A stretch of 64,000 bases of DNA from Hydrogenophaga sp. BPS33 (GCF_009859475.1 NZ_CP044549.1:1488001-1552000); one strand, 5' to 3'. Numbered from the stretch's first letter, positions 25,896 through 35,439 are shown. Numbers and translations are program-made. Notes: generated from the letters alone by a model not told the origin.

Positions 25896-27020
25896 ATGAA
25901 GATTCGAGAGATTCGCGCCAGGCACCTTCAGATTCCACTGGAAGTGGATGTATTGGGGCCGGCCCACGAAGTCCGCCGATCAGTTTGCTATGTCGAGGTC
26001 AAGACGGACTGCGGCATAGTTGGGCATGGCGTAACAGCAATCACTCATGCCGGCGTAGTTGCGACTGCAATCAACGAAGTGGTCGCACCAGCAATCCTGA
26101 ATCTGGATCCGATGAACCACGAGGCGCTGTGGCAAAAAATGTACTGGTTGTTGTCGCCGCGAGGCCAGACTGGCATCTCGGGACATGCGATTGCAGCCTT
26201 AGACACGGCTTTTTGGGACATTAAGGGTAAGTCGCTGCAGCAGCCCATTTGGAAGCTACTCGGAGGAGCGCGTGACAAGGTGCAGCTCTACACCACTTTT
26301 GGATTTCATGAGCTCGATTGCGAGAAGTTGGTGGATGCAGCGCAGCGCTGGAAGGCCAAAGGGCACACGCGTCTAAAAATGGAAGTCTCCTACCAGGCCA
26401 TCCAGCGGCGTGACAGCGGCGCACCCGTGATGGCAACCATTCGTGAGGATGCGCGGCGCATCCGTGCTGTGCGCGAAGCAATTGGTGCTGATGCGGAGCT
26501 CTCGATTGACGCGAATTGCAGCTTAGACCTTCTACATGCACTTCAGCTCGCCAACTGGGTTGACGATTGCGATCTTGCATACTTTGAGGAGCCGATCACG
26601 CAGAATGACATCCGGCAGATGCTAGAGCTTAAACGTCGCACCGGCATGCTCATAGCTGCCGGGCAAAACGAGGCTTTGCTTTTCCGCTATAGAGACATGA
26701 TTGATGCGGGTGCAGTTGATCTTGTACAACCGAACTGCGTTCTGGGTGGGGGATTCACGCAATGCGTCAAAGTTGCCGCATATGCAGAAGCTCACAATCT
26801 GCCCATTCTCAATGGTGGCGGGTGGCCTTTCCACAACATGCATTTGCACGCAGGGCTCGCCAATGGCTCACTGGTTGAGTATCACCACCTATTTGTGCTG
26901 GCGTCCGAGCAGATCTTTCAGGGTCTTCCCGAGCCTGTAGCTGGCTACATCCAACTGCCGGTCGCTCCTGGTCTTGGGTTCGAGCCTCGTCTTGATGCGA
27001 TTGAAGAGTTCACTGTGTGA
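25896..27020 (+). CDS. mandelate racemase/muconate lactonizing enzyme family protein (enolase superfamily)
   Basis: A 374-aa enolase-superfamily enzyme with capping domain (1-125) and barrel. Likely active-site residues: K161 in HTRLKME (second Lys of the KxK motif; the first is R159), metal ligands D205 (SIDAN) and E231 (FEEP), dyad D275 (VDLVQP) and H313 (WPFHNMH). The third metal ligand, normally Glu in GEN, appears as Gln (AAGQNE, Q257). That substitution could weaken Mg binding or shift it to E259. The family racemises or dehydrates hydroxy acids; co-occurrence with a 2-hydroxyacid oxidase supports a racemase or dehydratase role. Confidence 0.85.
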   Translation: MKIREIRARHLQIPLEVDVLGPAHEVRRSVCYVEVKTDCGIVGHGVTAITHAGVVATAINEVVAPAILNLDPMNHEALWQKMYWLLSPRGQTGISGHAIAALDTAFWDIKGKSLQQPIWKLLGGARDKVQLYTTFGFHELDCEKLVDAAQRWKAKGHTRLKMEVSYQAIQRRDSGAPVMATIREDARRIRAVREAIGADAELSIDANCSLDLLHALQLANWVDDCDLAYFEEPITQNDIRQMLELKRRTGMLIAAGQNEALLFRYRDMIDAGAVDLVQPNCVLGGGFTQCVKVAAYAEAHNLPILNGGGWPFHNMHLHAGLANGSLVEYHHLFVLASEQIFQGLPEPVAGYIQLPVAPGLGFEPRLDAIEEFTV

Positions 27021-27335
27021 CACTGCTCACTGAATCTAGAGGCAGGTGACCCGGCGATCCCGCCCCAGCAAACAGTTGAATTGATGGGCGCTACGAACCG
27101 CACACTGCCCATGACGCTGACCGTCCGCGGTTAGCATCATGGTGCTGTTGCATTGCGTGCAACGAGTTCTGCTACGCGACAGCGGGTCGCTGCCGCGCGC
27201 AGACAAGCTGAGCTGTACGAGGTTGAGAAGCTTCATCTGCCTGAAGCACCCAATTTCACGGCGATGCGGTGGCCGCGTTCAGCTCGCTAGCTAGCGCGCA
27301 AGGTCTCCTTCACTGTGTCGGGCCAGTGGGCACAC
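27021..27335. other. 315-bp convergent gap, no firm gene
   Basis: The gap lies between two convergent genes. A minus-strand 66-codon ORF (27036-27236) contains CTQCNSTMMLT and other Cys residues, which is suggestive of a small zinc-binding protein or its remnant. It has no visible ribosome-binding site and I do not recognise the family, so I do not call it as a gene. Confidence 0.35.
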
Positions 27336-28124
27336 TTAGAATGTGCCCCGATAGCTTCCTCCATCAATAAGGATGTTTTGCCCTGTGATGTATCCGGTGT
27401 AAGCACTGCATAGGAATGCGCAACAGTGGCCAAACTCCAACGGCTCTCCGAATCGCCTTGCAGGGATAATGCTCACCCGGCGATCCATGTGTTCGGCTGT
27501 AGTGCCGCCTAGACGAGCGACAGCTGCAGAGAACATTTCTGCCATGCGGTCGGTTCGGAATGCCCCTGGAAGCAAATTGTTCACCGTGACGTTTCGGGAC
27601 GCAAGCTGTGGCGAGCGTGCCAAGCCCGCCACAAAGCCAGTTAGTCCGGAACGCGCCCCGTTGGACAAGCCTAGCTCCTCGATCGGCGCCTTTACTGCAC
27701 TCGATGTTATGTTAACGATGCGCCCAAATCCTGCCTCGGCCATGTCGTCCACATAGTGTTGAATCAGCTGTATGGGCATCAGCATGTTCAGGCGCAGTGC
27801 TGCCAACCATTCGGCTTCTGACCAGTTTCTGAAGTCTCCAGGCGCAGGTCCACCCGCGTTGGTTACCAGTATTTCGGTTGTTGGATGTTGCAGGAAGAGA
27901 GTCTCCTGACCTTCAGCGGTACTCAAGTCCGCAACCAGCACTCGTATTGCACTCTCTGGATGCGCTTGTTGGATCTGTGTAGCCGTTCGCTCTAGTTCAT
28001 CCGCATGTCGAGCTACAAGAGTCACGTTTACGCCTTCTGCAGCGAGAGCGGTAGCGCATGCGGCGCCCAGACCCTTGCTACCACCGCACACGATCGCGTT
28101 TTTTCCTGCAATTCCCAGATTCAT
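27336..28124 (-). CDS. SDR-family protein with altered active site
   Basis: A 262-aa SDR-fold protein. The cofactor motif is GGSKGLGAACATAL, and NAGG follows EILV. The catalytic Ser is plausible in NITSSAV, but the usual YxxxK is not there: the matching stretch is LGLSNGARSGLTGF, with no Tyr and Arg where Lys should be. Related SDRs with SNxxR in place of YxxxK are known and classed as atypical, so activity is uncertain. It is the last gene of the minus-strand operon with the FMN oxidase and Bug receptor. Confidence 0.85.
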   Translation of the reverse strand: MNLGIAGKNAIVCGGSKGLGAACATALAAEGVNVTLVARHADELERTATQIQQAHPESAIRVLVADLSTAEGQETLFLQHPTTEILVTNAGGPAPGDFRNWSEAEWLAALRLNMLMPIQLIQHYVDDMAEAGFGRIVNITSSAVKAPIEELGLSNGARSGLTGFVAGLARSPQLASRNVTVNNLLPGAFRTDRMAEMFSAAVARLGGTTAEHMDRRVSIIPARRFGEPLEFGHCCAFLCSAYTGYITGQNILIDGGSYRGTF

Positions 28125-28144
28125 GCTATTTATCCACGTTCTGA

Positions 28145-29323
28145 TTAAGACTCTTCACCGTCGCCTTGGTGCTTCCAGAAGGCATGCTCTCGGACTTGCT
28201 CAATGTTCCGCGTGCCACATAACCGTAAGTCACGAACAATCTCATCCGCCAATATCTCAATCGCTCGTCTGGCACCAGATTCACCCGCCGCTACGGTTCC
28301 ATACAGGACAGCCCTACCAACAAGAACTGCCTGAGCGCCAAGGGCCACAGCCTGCAATGCGTGTCGACCTCGTCTGATGCCTCCGTCAAGCAAGACCTCT
28401 GATCGTCCGCTCACTGCTTTCACTATGTAGGGCAACATGGCAAGTGAGCTTGGACAACCGTCGTATTGCCTTCCCCCATGGTTGGAGACCACCATAGCGT
28501 CGCACCCAATGTCGGCTAGATAGGTTGCATCGTCGGGATGCATGACGCCCTTGACGATCAATTTGCGAGGCCAACGATCTCGCACGCGGCGAAGTTGATC
28601 CGCGTCCATCGCCGCGTCCGCACTTCGACCAAGCGTAGCCATAGTCCTAGTCGCACTTGCGGCGCTATCCTCATACCCCACCATGTTGCCCATTCGTGGT
28701 ACTCCCCTCCGCAGCATGTCGAGACTCCACATCGGACGGGATGCGAAGTCTAGGAATCCGCTTGGCGTGAGACGAAACGGTAGACCAAACTGATTGCGTA
28801 GGTCGCGTTCGCGCTTTCCTCCTGTGGGCATGTCTAGGGTCACCACAAGCGCTTCATAGTCAGCAGCGTAAGCGCGATCTATGAGCTGATATACAAACTC
28901 TCGTTGCTTTAGCATGTAAGGCTGGAACCACAGGCGCCCCCTCGCCGAACGCGCCACCTCCTCAAGCGAGTTGTTTGATGCACTCGACAACGTGTACGGA
29001 ATGCCTGCCTCACTGGCTGCGCGTGCCAACGCTATGTCTCCATCTGGCCAACCAATGCCCATACCGCCCATGGGAGCCACCACGATCGGATACGCACTCC
29101 TGTGCCCCAGAATAGTGGTCGTAGGATCTACCTCGTCAACGGGACGCAAGATGCGGGGCAGCAACGAGGACTTCTTAAACGCTTGATGGTTCGCACCCAG
29201 AGTGAGTTCATCCTGGGATCCTCCATCGTAGAAGTCGAAAACAGCGCGGGGCAATCTCTTCTTCGCCGCATTTCTCAGATCCTCGATTGAGTACATGCGT
29301 TCAAGCCGAGCGCCCATGGTCAT
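28145..29323 (-). CDS. FMN-dependent 2-hydroxyacid oxidase/dehydrogenase ((S)-mandelate dehydrogenase / lactate oxidase family)
   Basis: A 392-aa TIM-barrel flavoprotein from the ATG at 29323, which overlaps the Bug gene stop by 4 nt. It begins with the typical SIEDLRNAAKKRLPRAVFDFYDGG, has FMN contacts in VVAPMGGMGIGWPDGD and SSASNNSLEEV, the catalytic His in VVSNHGGRQYDG, and the phosphate-binding DGGIRRGRHALQAVALGAQAVLVGR. The loop between about residues 170 and 220 is long, as in membrane-associated mandelate and lactate dehydrogenases. It oxidises a 2-hydroxy acid to the 2-oxo acid. Confidence 0.9.
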   Translation of the reverse strand: MTMGARLERMYSIEDLRNAAKKRLPRAVFDFYDGGSQDELTLGANHQAFKKSSLLPRILRPVDEVDPTTTILGHRSAYPIVVAPMGGMGIGWPDGDIALARAASEAGIPYTLSSASNNSLEEVARSARGRLWFQPYMLKQREFVYQLIDRAYAADYEALVVTLDMPTGGKRERDLRNQFGLPFRLTPSGFLDFASRPMWSLDMLRRGVPRMGNMVGYEDSAASATRTMATLGRSADAAMDADQLRRVRDRWPRKLIVKGVMHPDDATYLADIGCDAMVVSNHGGRQYDGCPSSLAMLPYIVKAVSGRSEVLLDGGIRRGRHALQAVALGAQAVLVGRAVLYGTVAAGESGARRAIEILADEIVRDLRLCGTRNIEQVREHAFWKHQGDGEES

Positions 29324-30282
29324 CGCTCCTGAAGATTGAGCTCCTTCACCAACGCAAGCCATCGCTGGTTGTCAAGCTGAAGGTCTGCCTGGAGGTCTGC
29401 AGAGGACGAGTACTTCGGCTGAGCCCCTTGTCTCGCCATGTGGTCCGCGATTTCAGGCATCCCGAGAATTGTCTTGAGCGCATTGTTTAGGCGTTGAACC
29501 ACTTCGTTTGGCATGCCCGCCGGGCCAAGCAATTGAAGTGTCGAAGATACGCCAAACCCAGGTGCTACTTCTGCCATCGGCCGCCATGAACTCTCATTGC
29601 TCCACTTGGTCGGATTCATCAGACCTAACACCTTGAGCCTTCCGGCCTTCTCCTGCTCCTCCGCGCCTCCCGCGCTCATTACGGCTAGTGGAACTTGACC
29701 AGAGACCAAGTCCGGCAACATGGCCGTGGCCCCTCTGTACGGTACGTGCTCGATGTCCAGTTTGAGTTGCTTCTTGAGAATCTCCATCGACAGATGATGA
29801 ATTGAGCCTACGCCAGCTGTGGAGTAGAAGTACTTCCCAGGGTTTGCTCTTATCTCGCGAACGAATGCTTGAGGATCAGACGCGGGAAACTTAGGGGACG
29901 CAACCAAGATGAGTGCAGCGTTGGAGAGTGGGCTGATTGCACTGAAACGTGAGATGTCCGCAGTGGACCGGTTTAGTTGATGTCGTGCAATGAGCATGGA
30001 GCTGCTGCCGAGCAAGAGAGTGTGCCCATCGCGAGCGCTGTCCGCGACGTGTTCAGCAGCCAGAAGTGAGGCCACCCCGGGCTTGTTCTCCACCACCATC
30101 GTAATCTTCATGTGCGCGGCCAAGTGGGTTGCGATTAGTCGCGCAGTCTCATCCACGATGCCACCGGGAGTGAAGCCCACGATAAGGCGAACGGGCCGTG
30201 TCGGCCAGGCCTCAGCGGCACTAGCGTGAGGCCCAAAGAGTGCTGTTGAACCCATTGCTGCGAGTAGAAGGCGACGCTTCAT
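29320..30282 (-). CDS. Bug-family periplasmic receptor
   Basis: A 320-aa binding protein from the ATG at 30282 (MKRRLLLAAMGS), with signal peptide ending near ASAAEA. The Bug motifs WPTRPVRLIVGFTPGGIVDETARLIA, ENKPGVASLLAAEHVAD, GHTLLLGSSSM and VPYRGATAMLPDLVSGQ are present. It is the first gene of the minus-strand operon (receptor, FMN oxidase, SDR), so its ligand is probably the hydroxyacid substrate. Confidence 0.9.
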   Translation of the reverse strand: MKRRLLLAAMGSTALFGPHASAAEAWPTRPVRLIVGFTPGGIVDETARLIATHLAAHMKITMVVENKPGVASLLAAEHVADSARDGHTLLLGSSSMLIARHQLNRSTADISRFSAISPLSNAALILVASPKFPASDPQAFVREIRANPGKYFYSTAGVGSIHHLSMEILKKQLKLDIEHVPYRGATAMLPDLVSGQVPLAVMSAGGAEEQEKAGRLKVLGLMNPTKWSNESSWRPMAEVAPGFGVSSTLQLLGPAGMPNEVVQRLNNALKTILGMPEIADHMARQGAQPKYSSSADLQADLQLDNQRWLALVKELNLQER

Positions 30283-30432
30283 ATGTTTGTCTCCATGTAG
30301 TTGGCTGCGAATTGACTGCTTTGCTACGACCACATCACGATGCCGAGCAACACCAGAACGTACGGTGTATCGTATTCAATCACGATATACCGTACAATGC
30401 AAGTAGCCTTTTTATCGACGCAGGACACCTCC
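30283..30432. promoter_or_regulatory. divergent promoter with 14-bp imperfect inverted repeat
   Basis: Arms at 30360-30373 (GTACGGTGTATCGT) and 30382-30395 (ACGATATACCGTAC) are complementary except for one G/A position and enclose 8 bp. Each arm contains a near copy of the 12-bp palindrome ACGATATATCGT found at 24834 (ten and eleven of twelve matches). The gap controls the Bug/FMN-oxidase operon on one side and the aldehyde dehydrogenase on the other. Confidence 0.65.
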
Positions 30433-31872
30433 ATGACTTACCCCAACACCCAACTCTTCATCCAGGGCCAATGGCGCAACGCCGCCGCCGGCGAGACGCT
30501 GGCGGTCTTCAACCCGGCCACCGGCAAGGAGATCGGGCGCGTAGCGCACGCGCGCAAGGCCGACCTCGACCTGGCGCTGGACGCGGCACAGAAAGGCTTC
30601 GAAGTCTGGCGCGACAAGGCACCGATCGAGCGCGCCAGGATCATGCGCGCCGCCGCCGCGCTGATGCGCGAGCGCGCCAGTGCCATTGCCGCGCTGCTGA
30701 CGCAGGAACAGGGCAAGCCGCTGGCCGAGGCCAAGGGCGAGGCGATGGCGGCGGCCGACATCCTGGAATGGTTCGCCGACGAAGGCCTGCGGGTGTATGG
30801 GCGCATCGTGCCCTCGCGCGGCAACCTGGCCATGCGCCAGATGGTGCTGAAAGACCCGGTCGGCCCGGTGGCCGCCTTCACGCCGTGGAATTTCCCGATC
30901 AACCAGGTGGTGCGCAAGCTGGCCGCTGCACTGGCCACGGGCTGCTCCATGATCGTCAAGGCACCCGAAGAAACCCCCGCCGCGCCCGCCGAACTGGTGC
31001 GGGCCTTCGCCGACGCAGGTCTGCCGCCCGGGGTGCTGGGCCTGGTCTACGGCACGCCGGCCGAGATCTCCAGCTACCTGATCGCGCATCCCGTCATCCG
31101 CAAGATCACCTTCACCGGCTCGACGCCAGTCGGCAAGCAGCTGGCCGCGATGGCGGGCCAGCACATGAAGCGCGTTACCATGGAGCTGGGCGGCCACGCG
31201 CCGGTGATCGTGGCGGAAGACGCCGACGTGGCGCTGGCGGTGAAGACCGCCGGTGGTGCCAAGTTCCGCAACGCGGGCCAGGTCTGCATTTCGCCCACGC
31301 GCTTCCTGGTGCACGAGAGCATCGCGAAGGAGTTCTCAGCCGCGCTGGTGAAGCATGCCGCCGGCCTCGCTGTGGGCAACGGCACGACCGAGGGCACGCA
31401 GATGGGGCCGCTGGCCAACCCGCGCCGCGTCACGGCCATGGCCGAGTTCACGAAGGACGCGGTGGATCGCGGCGCGACGCTGGCCACCGGTGGCGAACGC
31501 ATCGGCGACGAAGGCAACTTCTGGCGCCCCACGATCCTCACCGACGTGCCGCTCGAGGCCCGCGTGTTCAACGACGAGCCCTTCGGCCCGATGGCTGCGG
31601 TGCGCAGCTTCAACACACTGGACGAGGCGATCGCCGAAGCCAACCGCCTGCCCTACGGTCTGGCCGCCTACGCCTTCACGCGCTCGCTGAAGAACGCGGA
31701 CCTGCTGGCGCGCCGCGTGGACGTGGGCATGCTGTGGGTGAACATGCCCGCCATGCCGACCGCCGAAATGCCCTTCGGCGGCCTCAAGGATTCGGGGTAC
31801 GGCTCCGAAGGCGGGCCGGAAGCCATGGAGGCCTACCTGAACTCGCGCGCCGTGTCGATCATGAACGTTTAA
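30433..31872 (+). CDS. NAD(P)-dependent aldehyde dehydrogenase
   Basis: A 479-aa aldehyde dehydrogenase of normal length. Active-site residues are the general base Glu in [13 protein letters not shown], the catalytic Cys in [14 protein letters not shown], and the Asn in TPWNFPINQ. The coenzyme loop reads [11 protein letters not shown], and the end carries [15 protein letters not shown]. It is closest in pattern to succinate-semialdehyde/benzaldehyde dehydrogenases of the AldA/GabD type. Its position beside the 2-hydroxyacid genes fits oxidation of the aldehyde made by the ThDP decarboxylase. The gene is much more GC-rich than the genes on its left. Confidence 0.9.
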   Translation: MTYPNTQLFIQGQWRNAAAGETLAVFNPATGKEIGRVAHARKADLDLALDAAQKGFEVWRDKAPIERARIMRAAAALMRERASAIAALLTQEQGKPLAEAKGEAMAAADILEWFADEGLRVYGRIVPSRGNLAMRQMVLKDPVGPVAAFTPWNFPINQVVRKLAAALATGCSMIVKAPEETPAAPAELVRAFADAGLPPGVLGLVYGTPAEISSYLIAHPVIRKITFTGSTPVGKQLAAMAGQHMKRVTMELGGHAPVIVAEDADVALAVKTAGGAKFRNAGQVCISPTRFLVHESIAKEFSAALVKHAAGLAVGNGTTEGTQMGPLANPRRVTAMAEFTKDAVDRGATLATGGERIGDEGNFWRPTILTDVPLEARVFNDEPFGPMAAVRSFNTLDEAIAEANRLPYGLAAYAFTRSLKNADLLARRVDVGMLWVNMPAMPTAEMPFGGLKDSGYGSEGGPEAMEAYLNSRAVSIMNV

Positions 31873-31897
31873 AGCCGACCCACGTAAGATCTCTATC

Positions 31898-31916
31898 CTG
31901 CTGCTTCTTGCAGCAG
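31898..31916 (+). terminator. hairpin directly before IS end
   Basis: CTGCTGC (31898-31904) and GCAGCAG (31910-31916) form a 7-bp stem with a TTCTT loop. It stands 25 bp after the aldehyde dehydrogenase stop and is a probable terminator stem. The next base is the first base of the IS3 element, so any T-run that followed has been displaced. Confidence 0.5.
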
Positions 31917-31955
31917 TGAACCGCCCCGGGTTTCGTGGAGGCCGGTTGGTTTAAG

Positions 31956-32861
31956 TCAGGCAGCGGTCGCGGCCTGATTGGCGAGATGCCGGTAATAGTT
32001 TGCCTCAGCTTCGGCTGGAGGTATGTAGCCGATGGGCTCCAGCAGCCTGTGGTGGTTGAACCAGGACACCCATTCCAGGGTGGCCAGCTCCACCGATTCC
32101 TTGGTCTTCCACGGTGCTCGACGGTGGATCAATTCGGCCTTGTACAAGCCGTTGATGGTCTCGGCCAGCGCGTTGTCGTAGCTGTCGCCCTTGCTGCCCA
32201 CTGAAGGTTCAATGCCCGCCTCGGCGAGGCGCTCGCTGTAGCGGATGCTGACGTATTGCGACCCCCTGTCGGAGTGACAAACCAGGCTGCCATCGCGCTC
32301 GGGTTGCCGCGCTTACAACGCCTGCTCCAGCGCATCGAGCACGAAGTCCGTTCGCATCGAACTGCTCACGCGCCAACCCACGATGCGCCGCGCGTACACG
32401 TCGATCACGAAGGCCACGTACAGCCAGCCCTGCCAAGTGGAGACGTAGGTGAAGTCCGATACCCAGAGCTGGTTGGGTCGATCGGCTTTGAAGACCCGGT
32501 TGACCCGGTCCAGCGGGCATGGTGCCTTGCCATCGCTGATGGTGGTGCGTACCACCTTGCCACGGCGCACACCCTGCAAGCCCAGGCGCTTCATCAAGCG
32601 TTCGACCGTGCAGCAGGCAATGGAGATGCCCTCTCGGTTGAGCTGCTTCCAGACCTTGTCGGCGCCGTAGACCTGCATGTTGGCTCGCCACACGCGTTCG
32701 ATGTGAGGAGCCAATGCACCGTCACGCTGAGCGCGCTGACATCGCAAGGCCGGGTTGCGTTGCTGGGCGGCGTGGCGCCAGTAGCCAGACGGGGCGATCT
32801 GCAGCACCTTGCAGATCGACTCGACCCCGTAGGCCTGTCGATGCTGATCGATGAAGCCCTT
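31956..32861 (-). pseudogene. IS3-family transposase OrfB with premature stop
   Basis: Frame reads VESICKVLQIAPSGYWRHAAQ onward through NQLWVSDFTYVSTWQGWLYVAFVIDVYARRIVGW (first Asp) to LDALEQAL, then a TAA at 32315-32313. The same frame resumes as ARQPERDG and continues through CHSDRGSQY (second Asp), KGDSYDNALAETINGLYKAE (Glu) and a normal stop at 31956. A Tyr codon is expected at the TAA, so one point mutation splits the protein before two catalytic residues. The element should be non-autonomous. Confidence 0.8.
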
Positions 32862-33187
32862 CAGGACTTCAGACGGCGGTCGAGCTCCGCCTGGGCGAAA
32901 AACGCGCTGGCCAGCTTCAGGATCTCATTGGCCTTGCGCAGCTCCTTGTTCTCTCGTTCGAGTTCCTTCAGACGCTGAAGGTCTGTCGTCGTGACACCGG
33001 CCCTGGCAGCGGTGTCGATCTCATCGCGCTTGACCCATTCGTTGAGCGTCTGCGGCACGCAGCCGATCTTGGGGGCGATGGATTCGATGGCGGCCCACAG
33101 CGAGGGGTACTCGCCTCGGTGCTCCTGCACCATGCGAACAGCGCGTTCGCGGACCTCGGGTGAGAACTTGTTTGACTTCTTGCTCAT
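32861..33187 (-). CDS. IS3-family transposase OrfA
   Basis: A 108-aa HTH protein: [52 protein letters not shown], then a heptad helix [35 protein letters not shown]. It is intact and ends where OrfB begins in another frame, as in IS3-group elements. Confidence 0.9.
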   Translation of the reverse strand: MSKKSNKFSPEVRERAVRMVQEHRGEYPSLWAAIESIAPKIGCVPQTLNEWVKRDEIDTAARAGVTTTDLQRLKELERENKELRKANEILKLASAFFAQAELDRRLKS

Positions 33188-33270
33188 GGCTCAATCCTCT
33201 CAGAGAGTTGAGCCTCCTCAAAACCCGGGGCGATTCAGAACGCAGAGATCCGGCCAGCCTTACCGGAGAC

Positions 33271-35439
33271 CTAAGCGAGACAGCACTTCTTGTACTTCAG
33301 GCCACTACCGCACGGACATGGGTCGTTGCGCCCAATCTTCTTGCGAACTGCTTTGCCGCCAAGCAGCGAATCCAATATTGGTTGAGCCGACTGCGGTGCT
33401 TGCATGTCCTTTGTCGCCCCGTCCATATCGTCACTTTTGACCCACGGATACGAAAGGGACACACCAAAGCGAACCTTGGTCGACTTCGGATCCATGCATA
33501 GCCCGAACCATTTTTCAGACGCCTCCTTGTACTTCCGGCGCTCACAATAGCGTCGCAAGCGGCAGATGGCGACGGAGGCTGGGTCCTCATTGCAGTGGAT
33601 AGTCAGGCCGGCCTCCGCCGAGTCAAACGCGAGTGTCAAATCGTGGTGGCGATGATCGGTTCTCGCCAATGCACAGATACGGTCGATCGCCCGGCTGGTG
33701 TTCTTGACGGTGTCTTCGCTCAGGCTGAGCAGGAGAAATCCTAGATCGATAGTGGCCGCCTCGGGCCGAGCCTCTATGTCCTTGATGATGCGCCCGAGTG
33801 TCGTCGCATTGAAGCGGGTGAGAATCCCTGCAGGCGTCGCCGCACCTTCCAACCCGGCGCGTCGGACACCCATGGCGACATCGAGCCCTGCGGTGAAGTC
33901 GTCGTTCAGATGCATCATCCCCACGTCGGGGTTCAGCCACAGGTTGTATTTCAGGTGGTACGCAAGTATCGTGAGTTCATGCGACGCGAGCAGCTTTTCG
34001 CCGTAGTTGACGCGCCGGTTGAGGTAGGAGAGGTAGTGCAGTGGCGATCGGAGCATCTCCGACATCACGTCGATGGTGAAGACGTCGCAAACAAGTGGCG
34101 GCTGAACGCGGTGGAGTGCAACTGTCTTGAGGAACTGACGGGTCTGAAAACTCAAAGCAGGATAGTGGTCGCTGACCACGCAGACGACGTAGATCTCCTC
34201 GAGCGTGCGCGGAAGGGTCACCTCTCTCCCGTCGAAAACCTTTAGGCGACGCTTACCGCCGTCGAGGTGCTGGGCGCAAAGGACGGCCTGGTCATATGCA
34301 TCCTGGACACTCTTCTGGAAATCTGCCCGGATGACCTGATCGTTGCCCTTGCGGGCTTCGAGGGTGAGCCGCTTGGACTTGGACTGAACGACCACAGCGC
34401 GATTGCCCCAAATGACAAGCACGTCAATCTCGCCGATCCTGTCCTTTCCATGATAGACGTCGACGTTTGGATAGACGCTGTCTGCTCCGAACACAAGGCG
34501 AAGCCGTTCGGCGACGAAGTTTTCAGTGAAGTTCCCGCGATTCCTTGCGAGCGTCGGCAGGTAGGCCTTGTCCTGCGCCATCCAGTAAAACGGCGCGTCG
34601 TACAGAGCCTCAGCCAGCGAATAGACCTGCAGTGAGATGAACTCGCCAGTTGGCGTGCGCAGCAACGGCGTAGCTGCCAAGACGTTGAAGTCGTTAAGCG
34701 CGTTGAAGCCGGTATTGCGCTCGCCGGGCGGCAGGGCGAGCGAACCCAGAATCCGTTCGACTGTCTCGGGCTGCATCTCGGCTTCGGCGCTGACCTCGGC
34801 CACTGACACCGCGAAGAACGGCAACATCGTCCATTGATCCGGGTGCAGTTTCCGCATTTCCTCTCGAAGAGTGCTGAACTTGGCGGCGTGCACGCGCGCG
34901 ACCGATCTCGTCACGATGGCGGCTTCCGCGATCGAATAGCCGAGGTGCTCTTGCAGCCATGCCGCGTCTGCGGCGTATCGCTTGGCGGCGAGTTCTACGT
35001 ATTGGAAGTTGTAGGCTGACTCTCCTCCATAGAAGATCGGCTCCCGCAGCGCCTCGGCGCGCTCGAAAGGATTGAACGAGCCGCTCGCGACGGCTTCTGC
35101 GGTGAGACCTTGCAGCCAGACGTCGGACAAGGCGTGATGCAACTCTTCGAGCAGCGACTCGCTCGCGTTCAGGTACTCCTGCTGGACGAGAGGTGACGGT
35201 AGCGACCAGTCGATTTCCGCCTTTACCATGAGGCCGAGCAGCGTGTTGATCTCTGTCCGAATTAGGCGGGACAGTTCGAACATGCGGTGCATGTCCGCTT
35301 CCTTCATCTCTCCAGCGTGCGGGATGATGTTGTCTCGGAAGCAAAGAAACGCTAGGGTGTGGATGTATCCCGGCTTGACGCAGAGCAACCGTAGATCCGC
35401 AAAGATCTCAGCCTCCGGGCGCGATTGTTTTGCTTTCAT
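33271..35439 (-). CDS. large SEC-C-motif protein with a nuclease-like (PD-(D/E)XK/NERD-type) core
   Basis: A 722-aa soluble protein I do not recognise as a named family. The last 20 or so residues are a SEC-C zinc motif, [18 protein letters not shown]. In the middle (about 325-370) [15 protein letters not shown], then [23 protein letters not shown] resembles the E-x(n)-D-x(n)-QxK active site of NERD/Mrr-type restriction-endonuclease folds. The N-terminal 300 residues are helical. IS elements flank it on both sides. A DNA- or RNA-cleaving defence or stress role is possible but is inference. Its start codon lies inside the IS4 target duplication, so it may lack its native promoter. Confidence 0.6.
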   Translation of the reverse strand: MKAKQSRPEAEIFADLRLLCVKPGYIHTLAFLCFRDNIIPHAGEMKEADMHRMFELSRLIRTEINTLLGLMVKAEIDWSLPSPLVQQEYLNASESLLEELHHALSDVWLQGLTAEAVASGSFNPFERAEALREPIFYGGESAYNFQYVELAAKRYAADAAWLQEHLGYSIAEAAIVTRSVARVHAAKFSTLREEMRKLHPDQWTMLPFFAVSVAEVSAEAEMQPETVERILGSLALPPGERNTGFNALNDFNVLAATPLLRTPTGEFISLQVYSLAEALYDAPFYWMAQDKAYLPTLARNRGNFTENFVAERLRLVFGADSVYPNVDVYHGKDRIGEIDVLVIWGNRAVVVQSKSKRLTLEARKGNDQVIRADFQKSVQDAYDQAVLCAQHLDGGKRRLKVFDGREVTLPRTLEEIYVVCVVSDHYPALSFQTRQFLKTVALHRVQPPLVCDVFTIDVMSEMLRSPLHYLSYLNRRVNYGEKLLASHELTILAYHLKYNLWLNPDVGMMHLNDDFTAGLDVAMGVRRAGLEGAATPAGILTRFNATTLGRIIKDIEARPEAATIDLGFLLLSLSEDTVKNTSRAIDRICALARTDHRHHDLTLAFDSAEAGLTIHCNEDPASVAICRLRRYCERRKYKEASEKWFGLCMDPKSTKVRFGVSLSYPWVKSDDMDGATKDMQAPQSAQPILDSLLGGKAVRKKIGRNDPCPCGSGLKYKKCCLA

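Larger units (their letters stand above)
31917..33237 (-). mobile_element. IS3-family (IS3-group) insertion sequence with nonsense codon in orfB
   Basis: Left end TGAACCGCCCCGGGTTTC (from 31917) and right end, read inward, TGAATCGCCCCGGGTTTT (to 33237) are imperfect inverted repeats. The element is 1,321 bp and carries orfA and orfB on the minus strand. No matching 3-bp target duplication is obvious (CAG versus GAA). Confidence 0.85.

Noticed and set aside
30240..31919. A 559-codon plus-strand open frame longer than the aldehyde dehydrogenase
   Set aside because: It is extremely Arg/Gly/Ala-rich, has no domain pattern and lies over a gene with complete catalytic motifs; it is a GC-rich shadow frame.
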